Origin: Perognathus longimembris pacificus
Lineage: Eukaryota > Chordata > Mammalia > Rodentia > Heteromyidae
Length of the DNA: 64,000 nt
Direction of reading: 5' to 3'
NCBI RefSeq assembly: GCF_023159225.1
Contig: NC_063174.1
Location: 36,119,691-36,183,690 of the forward strand
Each line of letters begins with the position of its first letter. Within the stretch, counting starts at the first letter, position 1. Shown piece after piece: positions 56,166 to 64,000 of the stretch. The position numbers were made by a program, and so were the translations under genes. A model generated the notes under the pieces. It ran no database searches. It worked only from the letters and a program-made list of their open reading frames with translations, and was not told the origin of the DNA.

Positions 56166-57640
56166 TAAGAAAACTGTGCAAATTTGCAAATTCGTTGTCC
56201 TCTGGTGGCAGCTGACAGGTGGAGTGACAACTCAACCCAATAACAGTAGGGCCATTGTGATGGGAGGGAACCTAATATTGTTATTGTTCCGCTTCGATGA
56301 AATTCATGTGAGGTTATGCCAGCTCTTGTATTGAGGAAGCCCAATCAAGCAGAAGAGTTTCTGGTTTCTGTGTTTAGAGCTGCCAAACAACTGAGGAAAA
56401 CCGATTAAATCTGGAAGGTGGCGGCTCACTGGCAGGCTTCTCCAGGCACCTCTGAAGAGAATCAAAGATAAATAAATACTGCATTTTATGAGAGGAGTAT
56501 GGGGTGAGAGGGAGGGTCTGGAAAGGAGTTAAAATTTCAAAGGAGGAAGAAAGTCAGGGAACTTTCTTGCTCATTAGACCCTTGTCTTATGACTCTGCTC
56601 ATGCTTGTCATAGTTTGCCCAGGTAAACATGTGTGACTTTGATGGAGAAGGAAGAAGACAGAGTCTTTGGTTGTAGGAACATGATATAAAATATATTTAT
56701 TTACTAGGAAAAAAAAACTCACTTTAAAAACTGTAAATAATCTTGATACCTGATTGCCAATGGAACATATTAAAATTCTCTCCTGCTATACAGAGGTTTA
56801 ATTTTGAAGGTCTGTACTTTTTTTCCAGTAAGATCTTGGACTGTTAGTACAAGCACCATCAGGTTGTATTTGGCTCCTCTTATTAACTGCGTATAGGCCT
56901 CAGATTCTCATCCTTCATTGTACTTAAAAAAAAATCCTTATGAAAGAAAATCTTAATTAACGTACATCAGAGGGGCTAGATATTTTGTTGACTAAAGATA
57001 ATTCATTGTTTTCACAGATTTATAAATCTTAAGAGATCACTTGGACTATTTTAACCCTCTCAGGCCCAACTGGCCATTTTGCAGGATAAATTGAAGTCCA
57101 GAGTTCAATGGCCTGCTTAGGGAATTCAAGCTAAGCATTAGCATACACATAATAGGCCTGTGGAAATTCTACCCAGAGTTTCACCTTTAGTTGTTTTTTT
57201 TTCCACCCATGCCAATCCATGCCTTTTGAGCTGCTTAGAATTTCAGCATACGATACAGTGACGTTACAGAACTTTAATGGCTTATACGCCATCATTAATA
57301 AAAATAATTAAATGAATTGCATATAAATTTCAAACCGCATGAGTCACCAAAGTAGTTGCAATCTCTTTTTCCATCAACTCTTTATGAGAAACTAGGAAAT
57401 AAATTATCATGTTGCATTCCAATTGTTGTAATTTTCTTCCTGCTGTGGGAAGTGGAGTGATTAAAAAAAAAAGTAAACTAAAGCTGGGCGCTGGATGCTA
57501 GTAATTGAGGTTTTCAATTATGACTCCTCAGAAATATAGTGTGGGTTGTTGTGCCTGTTGTTACAATGTTTTGTGTCTGTCTCCACACCTATAGCCATTT
57601 CTCATTCTCTTTTACTGGTGTTCCAAGTTAACTTACAAAG
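56166..57640. other. Repeat-free block, candidate conserved non-coding DNA
   Basis: Nearly 1.5 kb with almost no recognised repeat. Two sub-blocks stand out: 56200-56480 (mixed composition, few simple runs) and 57230-57470. The latter is AT-rich with clustered homeodomain-type cores (attaataaaaataattaaat) and a CRE-like tgacgtta near 57260. No open frame or splice pattern supports an exon. Regulatory function is inference only. Confidence 0.4.
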
Positions 57641-57650
57641 GTAGGAATGG

Positions 57651-57868
57651 AGCCCGGCTCCAGTGGCTCACGCCTGTAATCCTAGCACTCAGGAGGCTAA
57701 GATCTGAGGATCAAGGTTTGAAGTCAGCCAGGGCAGGAAAGTCCATGAGACTCTTATCTCCAATTAACCACCAAAAAATGGGAAGTGCCATTATGGCTCA
57801 AAATGATAGCCTTGAGCAAAAAAGCCCAGGCCCTGAGTTCAAGCCCCATAGCTGACAAAATTTTTTTA
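57651..57868 (+). mobile_element. Family B SINE
   Basis: Clear plus copy: ccagtggctcacgcctgtaa, gatctgaggatcaaggtttg, gaaagtccatgagactctta, caattaaccaccaaaaaatg, ccctgagttcaagcccca. Similar flanks (ggtaggaatgg / ggtaggaac) near 57641 and 57872. Confidence 0.88.
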
Positions 57869-60800
57869 AATGGTAGGAACAGAAGGGAGGCTTGTCTAGG
57901 CTTCATCAGAGTATATATTGTCCTAGACCCTAGGACAAAGAAGAGGAAAACATTTCATTGATTGCTTTAGACAGACCCCTTTATACTGGGAGCAAGTAAC
58001 TTTAAATTTTTTTTTTTAAATAGAGGTTAGGATCAAATAACTCCCCAAAGGAAAATAACTTTATGGATGAAAAATATAATTAATTACTCTTGTAAAAACA
58101 CAAGGGATTTTTTACAGGTTTATTATATTTTGTTTCCTTTTAGAAGTACTGGTTGTCATTTGTCAGAGTAAGGATTGGGGCTTGTGGGGGTGCCCTCCTG
58201 CTGTGTGGTTTTAGGGAGTCATCCAGCCACAGTTTTGAGAAGAGCTAAGAGTTACCTCCTTTAGTGTGGCACTCCTACTGTTTATGTTTGAGACAATTCC
58301 CAGAAACCCAAGGTTACAACATATGCTGAGTGAAAGAGTGTATCCTCTAGATTTTTATTTGGCATTTTTATTGCTGGAACAGTCTACAGTTTTAACATTT
58401 AATGCCCTGCCAGGCTTGTAGCATAGTTTCTAGTTTTGTGTGGTTTTGAAAGGTTTAAAGAATCAACAACAAAAATTATATGATATAGTTGAGAATAATA
58501 ATTCTGGCTTCTATGGGACCTTATAAGATAGGAGGAAAGGCTTCTAAGTGTTTGTGTGTGTGTTTTGAAAGAACTCAAAAAAGTAACAATAGATATGTTG
58601 AGCAAGGCCTTTGTTGTCAAAAGTCTGTGGACACCCCAACAATAAGTATGATCCTGTTCAATTAAGAAAACAGGTAAACTGAGAAGCAGAGCACTTAGAA
58701 GATAGGCCAAGGGCGACATGGTAGGGCCCCTGCTGAATTCTGTGTCTTGAAGCTGTGTTATCTCATCTGCCCCTGTACTGTGTACTCAGCCACAGTCATA
58801 GAGTACAATGTAGCCCTTGTCATCACTGAGGAGCCTCACCAAACACAGCGGCTCTGGGCAGGGTTATCTCAAGAAGCTGTTGACATTTATATGTCTGCTC
58901 ACATACCAATTGGGTGAATTTGGGTCCATATGATTCTCATCAGTGGGTTATGAGAAATTCAGCATAGATTTCATTCATTCTGATGAAACCAAGATCCCTA
59001 GTTTCTTGAGATAGTGTTTTTCATTTGTTACAAAGGGTGCAAGTTGGGGCTTGTGAGTTCTCTGAATTCTTAAGGTTGAACCAAGATAATCTGATCCAAT
59101 TTTACTTTGCTTTACACAAGAGTTAGCTGAATTCATGAGCTTTACACTTGATTTTTACTTATTTTCTTAAGAAGATAGATGTGAATATGTTTCTTAAGTC
59201 TGCCCAGGAGGCAGGACTGCTGTTTTGGATGAAACTAAAGGAGCCCCTCACTGTAGTGACAGACTAAAATGGAAGAAACTGTAACAGTTTGTGATGTTTT
59301 CACTTTAAATATAAGGCTTTTCCCCTCTATGGAGAAAGGTGTTCTAAGGCCTACCAGGAAATTAACAGTACCTTTAAAATCATACAAAGAACAGAATGCC
59401 AGGGCTTCAAGTGGTAAGAATTAGGAACAGCTGTGCTAGTAACTAGTTTTGGACAATTTACCTAATTGAGTTTCCTGAACACAGGGACTAGTAAATCTCC
59501 AATAGTGCTTCTTGCTTCTAGTTTCTCTATTAGTCCGTTTTAACCATACACAGGTAATTAAAAAATTTGACTTGTGCATAATTTTATTTTGTATTAAAAG
59601 AGATGGTTTGTAGTTATTACTAAAGGAATTTAACTTTTTTCTGTGTATAACTGGTGATACTTGACTGTAGATGGAAATTTTCAAGTAGATAAGAAACTGT
59701 TTATGCTTCTGATTGCCTTTCTAAGTTCATATATCATTAAAAAACTTAAAAACAGGTTTGTTATATTATTTGTAAAGAATAATGGAAGAATTTCACATCA
59801 TTATAGAAGGCACCCTAGAACGACAATATTTGGAATTTAATTTCAGTCTCCCAATATTACATTTAACCTTCAGGTATTATTTGTCATTTTAAGTAGACTT
59901 TTATTTTTATTGTAATAAGAAAGATCTTTTAAATCCTGTTTGTCGGTGAAAGAAACTTTGGTTTGGTGGAAGAGCTACCTTTAAAAGCATAAAAGCAGGG
60001 CTTAGCAATGTGAGTGACAGAATTATATCACTTCTAAAGAAAAAGTTCTTCTTATTTCTTTATTCTGTCTGTGACCATTTGTAGAATCATCTCCCTTTGG
60101 TTTGCATCTATGGGAATGAAATACAGGTGGAAAATTAGTTTTCAAACCATTTGGTTAGCAGGGACTAAGGCCAAGTTAAGAGTCTCGTTACCACCTCTTC
60201 AGCAGAAACAAGAGGTCCTTTTGAGTCTTTGTAGAAGACGAAACTAGAAAGGTCAAATATCAGAAGTCATTTTCGGAGTCTGTGTATGGCTACTCAGGCT
60301 TGAATTTTGGTTTGAGAGTTAATTTTTGTTCCATTTTCTTTTGTAGATGATTCTATGAAGTGTTGAGAAATTATAAGATTCCAGAAACTAGATGTTTCTA
60401 ACCAGGCATATTTGTGGGTTTCTCTTTATTTTTGCCATTTCTAGTTTTCTTCTTGGAAAAAAAAGAACCCAAGAAAATAAGAATCCAAGGGACATTTCAT
60501 TCTATTTCTGAAAAATTTGAGTTCTCGCCTGCTGTTGTTAATATAATTATTATAAAAGTATAATAGCCATGATAGCTTTTAAAGTATTTTCTGTTGCTTT
60601 ATCAAAACTTGCACATTTTCCCTTAACAGGCAATGTTCCTCAGCTTTTCCCATATTCAATACTGTCAAGTAATCTAAAATGAATTTAAAGATTAACTGCA
60701 ATATTTGTGCCTCTTTAGAGTTAAAGTGCTGTTCCTCTCCTCCATTTTTTTTCACATCAGATTTGCATTATCTATGGCTAAATTTATTCATACTTCCATT

Positions 60801-60955
60801 CCTTTCTGAATATGGTACCACTATAAGTTAGTTTACTTATTACTTCATTGGAATGTTACCTTATTTATGCTCACATCAGTAATCTTATGATGATGATAAT
60901 GGCTGTTATTGAGCCTAACTTTTATTTAATACTACATTAGACATTTCGTTAAATC
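57869..60955. other. Long unique stretch
   Basis: About 3 kb with no recognised interspersed repeat. The longest frame (58399-58719 minus, 106 residues) has no domain I know. It could contain regulatory elements or unrecognised old fossils. Confidence 0.45.
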
Positions 60956-60959
60956 ATTT

Positions 60960-61060
60960 ACCAAATATTCATTGAGTGTCTTCTTGGTAAGTCAATGATG
61001 TACCGGTTAGGGATATAGTAATGAATAAGCCAAAGTGAAAGTCTGGGCCCTGAAAAGGCC
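60960..61060 (+). repeat. LINE L2 3' end (probable)
   Basis: ccaaatattcattgagtgtc, ttcttggtaagtcaatgatg, gttagggatatagtaatgaa, taagcc follow the L2 pattern 'tattgagtgcctac...ggcactg...ggtgctggggatacagcagtgaa'. Confidence 0.6.
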
Positions 61061-61163
61061 TTTGCATATTCTTTCTAACCTATGTAATATCTTTAAAGTG
61101 GATATTGTCATAGTTTTATAAATAAGAAAATTTTATGGATATATTTCTATAGATATAAATTTT

Positions 61164-61923
61164 CAAATGTAGTTTTATTATTATTATGGTATTATACGTA
61201 CCATTTCTTAAATCAGGAAATTAGCACAATTCTTTTTGGGCATTGCCATTCCTTCTTTCACTTTCCACCAATTTCTCTCTCCTGTCCTTGCCTACAAGTT
61301 GCATAGTTCATTTCCCACAAAGTACACACTGAACACCATGGCTATATTTGTTCACCCTTCCTTCCTTCATATCTGTGCTCCTCCTTCATCTTCCTAAAAG
61401 AGAAAAAGAAAAAAGAAAGAAAGGAACAACAAACAATAAACCACCATTACTACTACCACCACCATCAACAAAAAATTTTCCATTTCCCAGAAATCATTTT
61501 GCTAATAGTATTTTAAATATTCAGAGGAGTTGTACCCTTGGATTCTACCACTAGGAGTAACCTCCTTTAGTCTGACTGATTGTGTATAAGTGCCTAGTCC
61601 TGTACAAGTCATCATGGCTAGTTGTATTTTAGATCTAGCTTCCACATATGAAAGATAGCATGTGCTATTTGTCTCTCTGAACTTGACATGTACTGGGCAC
61701 AGACTTAAACAGGTGGGGGGCATCTACATGAAGCTCTCCAGGGGATAGACCTTATAGATGGGTCCTAGGGATTCTATATTTAGTTTTTTGAGGAATCTCC
61801 AGAATACCATGCAATGGTTGCACGAGTTTACATTCTCACCAATAGTGCAATAGGGTTCCTTTTCCCCCACATTCCCATCAGCATTTGTTGTTTGAATTAT
61901 CAATGTTGGCCAATCTACCTGGG
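61164..61923 (-). pseudogene. 5'-truncated LINE-1 insertion (ORF2 end plus 3' UTR)
   Basis: Minus strand: ORF2 C-terminal coding remnants (ENVNSCNHCMVFWRFLKKLN at about 61865-61780), then a 3' UTR matching 14628-14985 (cctgtccttgcctacaagtt, ctccttcatcttcctaaaag). Flanks tatagatataaatttt (61148-61163) and tatagatatatatttt (61924-61939) match at 15 of 16 bases, marking the target duplication. Total insert about 760 bases; frames broken. Confidence 0.83.
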
Positions 61924-61929
61924 TATAGA

Positions 61930-62010
61930 TATATATTTTATAGATAAGAAAACTGAGGCTAAAGAAAGCGAGTACTTTTCCCAGCATGCTGTAGTCTAAG
62001 GGTTAGTTTG
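61930..62010 (+). repeat. MIR/L2 core fragment
   Basis: tatagataagaaaactgagg, ctaaagaaagcgagtacttt: the continuation of the old repeat that the L1 interrupted. Confidence 0.6.
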
Positions 62011-62025
62011 AGCCTCTGATTTTTT

Positions 62026-62227
62026 TTTTTTTTTTTGGCCAGTCCTGCGCCTTGGCCTCAGGGCCTGAGCACTGTCCCTGGCTTCTTCCCGCTCAAGGCT
62101 AGCACTCTGCCACTTGAGCCACAGCGCCGCTTCTGGCCGTTTTCTGTATATGTGGTGCTGGGGAATCGAACCTAGGGCCTCGTGTATCCGAGGCAGGCAC
62201 TCTTGCCACTAGGCTATATCCCCAGCC
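62026..62227 (-). mobile_element. Family A SINE, young subfamily
   Basis: Full minus copy, T-run tail, target duplication cctctgattttt at about 62013 and 62228-62239. Confidence 0.93.
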
Positions 62228-62284
62228 CCTCTGATTTTTAATTTGTTTATAATCTACTCTTTTCCACAGGAAGTCTGTATTGTT

Positions 62285-62716
62285 TTTCTTGTGTGTGTGC
62301 TGGTCCCAGGGCTTTCACTCAGGACCTAGGTGCTGTACCTGAGTTTTTTTTTTGCTCAAGGCTGGTGCTCTACCACTTGAGCCATAGCTCTACTTCCAGC
62401 TTTTTTTTTTTTTTTTGCCAGTCCTGGGCCTTGGACTCAGGGCCTGAGCACTGTCCCTGGCTTCCTTTTTGTTCAAGGCTAGCACTTTGCCACTTGAGCC
62501 ACAGCGCCACTTCTGGCCGTTTTCTGTATATGTGGTGCTGGGGAATCGAACCCAGGGCCTCATGTATACGAGGCAAGCTCTCTTGCCACTAGGCCATATC
62601 CCCAGCCCCTACTTCCAGCTTTTTGGTGGTTATTTGGAAATAAGAGTCTCCTGGACATCCCACAAACAATCTTAGTCTTCTGAGTAGCTTGGATTACAGG
62701 TGTGAGCTACTGGAGC
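62285..62716 (-). mobile_element. Family B SINE split by a family A SINE
   Basis: Tail half 62300-62404 (gtcccagggctttcactcag, gctggtgctctaccacttga) and body half 62624-62716 (ggtggttatttggaaataag, tctgagtagcttggattaca) flank the inner SINE. Confidence 0.85.
62405..62608 (-). mobile_element. Family A SINE, inner insert
   Basis: Full minus copy. Perfect target duplication ctacttccagctttt at 62390-62404 and 62609-62623, inside the family B SINE. Confidence 0.92.
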
Positions 62717-62894
62717 CCAGCATGCACCAAGTTTTGATATTAAAAGTCATACCATTCTTAGGAGTAGGTTGACCCCAAAAATGTGTATGATTTATGTACT
62801 GAAAATCATAAAATACTGTTGAAAGCCATTTCAAAATCATAAGTAAATTGAAGAAGTCATATGTTCCTAAGTCAGATGGCTTCATATTGTTAAG

Positions 62895-63525
62895 ATAAAA
62901 ATATACTCATAATTGATCTGCCAGTTCAAGAATATCCCTATCAAACTTCCACCTGAAATCAAATTCACTGGGATCTACAATAGTCAATATATCGTAAAAC
63001 ATGTTTAAAGTTGCAAGACTCATATTTTCCATTTCGAAATCCACTACTGATAAATAGCAATCCAGACAGTGTTGTACTGTGGTACTGCGATAGGATAAAA
63101 ATGAAAAAAAAAAAAAAAAAAAGATTTGCAAGTTGAAAAGTAAGCACTTTTCATATGCAGTCATTTGATTTCAGATAACCCAAAGAGAATTAGACAGCCA
63201 CATGCAAAAGAATGAAGTTGACTTCTTCCTTTATACACATTACCAAATAGATCTAAAACTGTTTGAAGAACGTGTAAGTATAAATCTTCATGACCCTAAA
63301 CTAGGTAATGGTTTCTTAGATGTGACACCAGAAGCAACCAAAGTGAAAAATTAGGTTTTATTAAAATTTTTATGCTTCATAGTTTCCTCATCACAACACT
63401 GGAAATCTGTAGAATGGAAGAAAATAAGTGCAAATTTATTTCTGATGTGGTTTATTATCCAGAAAATACAAAGAATTCTTGTATTACAACAACAAAAAGA
63501 CCAATAACCCAATCAAAACCAAATA
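62895..63525 (+). pseudogene. Old LINE-1 ORF2 fragment, plus strand
   Basis: Diverged L1 ORF2 thumb and C-terminal region: cagacagtgttgtactgtgg, acatgcaaaagaatgaagtt, taggtaatggtttcttagat, gtgacaccagaagcaaccaa, aacaacaaaaagaccaataa, cccaatcaaaacc. An A run at 63103-63121 may be a tail of a lost insertion or slippage. A minus-strand 85-residue frame here is antisense. Confidence 0.72.
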
Positions 63526-63529
63526 AAGG

Positions 63530-63905
63530 GTATGGGTATGGTGGTTAATTCCTATAATCCCAGCTACTTGGAAGGCAGAGAGAGGAAGATTGTGGTTTGA
63601 GACCAGTCCTGCCCCCACCCAAATGTTGATGAGATCCTATCTCAACAACAAGCAGGATGTGGTAGGTTTTGTCTGTAATCCCCAGCTATGTAAGAGTCAT
63701 AGTAGTTGGATCTCATTCCTTGGCCAGCCTCAGACAAAAAGTGAGACCCTATTTTTCAGACAGGGTCTCTTGCTTAAGTGGGAAGCAAGACCCTATGTCA
63801 AAAAAATAATCAATTAAAAGCAGGTATGGAGGCATGAATCAAATGATAGAATTCCTGTCTATACAGTGAAAGGGTTTAGGTCCAAACTCAAGCATTGTCA
63901 AAAAT
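63530..63905 (+). mobile_element. Family C trimeric SINE, degenerate
   Basis: Unit 1 ggtggttaattcctataatc; unit 2 ggttttgtctgtaatcccca; unit 3 ID-like, aatgatagaattcctgtcta and ccaaactcaagcattgtc. It follows the L1 fragment. Confidence 0.68.
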
Positions 63906-64000
63906 AACTCCCAAAGCCTTAATGGTTTATTAATTCCAAGCCAAAAGTGTCATGTTATTGTTATTACATCATTTAGAAATGCTATTTCCAAGAGTACCAA

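Noticed and set aside
62907..63164. 85-residue minus-strand frame that looks protein-like after a phenylalanine run
   Set aside because: It is antisense to an old plus-strand L1 ORF2 fragment and reads through an A run.

Overview
This window reads as nuclear DNA of a mammal, most likely a rodent of the kangaroo-rat/pocket-mouse/gopher group (Geomyoidea). The lineage call is an inference from the dominant short repeat. That repeat is a roughly 190-base dimeric, tRNA/ID-derived SINE with a box A-like stretch and an exact box B (GGTTCGATTCC), present in about 30 copies. Mammal-wide fossils (MIR, L2, hAT, Tigger/pogo, L1) support the wider placement. I find no protein-coding exon, tRNA, rRNA, CRISPR array or operon. 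The long open frames all fall in antisense L1, SINEs or microsatellites. The window looks like a repeat-rich intron or an intergenic stretch.

Repeat vocabulary used below. Family A is the dimeric ID-like SINE; in plus orientation it runs from the ggctgggaatatggcctagtgg head to an A tail. Family B is a 7SL/B1-like body fused to the second half of family A (about 220-240 bases). Family C is an older three-part SINE of two B1-like units plus an ID-like unit (about 320-380 bases). ID monomers also occur. 'Minus' copies show the T-rich tail first and end in ...ccccagcccc.

Layout. 1-3.4 kb is one minus-strand L1 broken by SINEs and a large internal deletion. 3.7-4.0 kb holds an hAT fossil. 4.6-13 kb is mostly unique DNA with SINEs and MIRs. 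13.7-14.2 kb is a processed retrocopy of an unidentified transcript with a poly(A) tail and a 17-base target duplication. 14.6-20 kb is dense in SINEs. 20.7-21.0 kb is a Tigger-like DNA transposon. 21.5-37 kb alternates unique DNA with SINEs, MIR and L2. 38.0-39.5 kb is a short LTR retroelement with two LTRs, a primer-binding site matching tRNA-Phe and no coding capacity. 41.0-41.8 kb is a SINE split by a 544-base GC-rich solo LTR, with both target duplications readable. 44.2-45.5 kb has large CTTC/CTTT arrays, the second being the expanded tail of a SINE. 46.4-47.5 kb is another L1. 48.6-49.3 and 56.2-57.6 kb are the best repeat-free candidates for conserved non-coding DNA. 61.2-63.9 kb is a cluster of L1 and nested SINEs.

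No genes act together here. What can be reconstructed is an insertion history, with many nested events dated relative to each other by target-site duplications, and a strong excess of minus-strand retroelements. The only unusual composite elements are the trimeric family C SINE, a one-event compound SINE at 37.3 kb, a coding-empty tRNA-Phe-primed LTR element and the retrocopy. I see no convincing new biochemical system.
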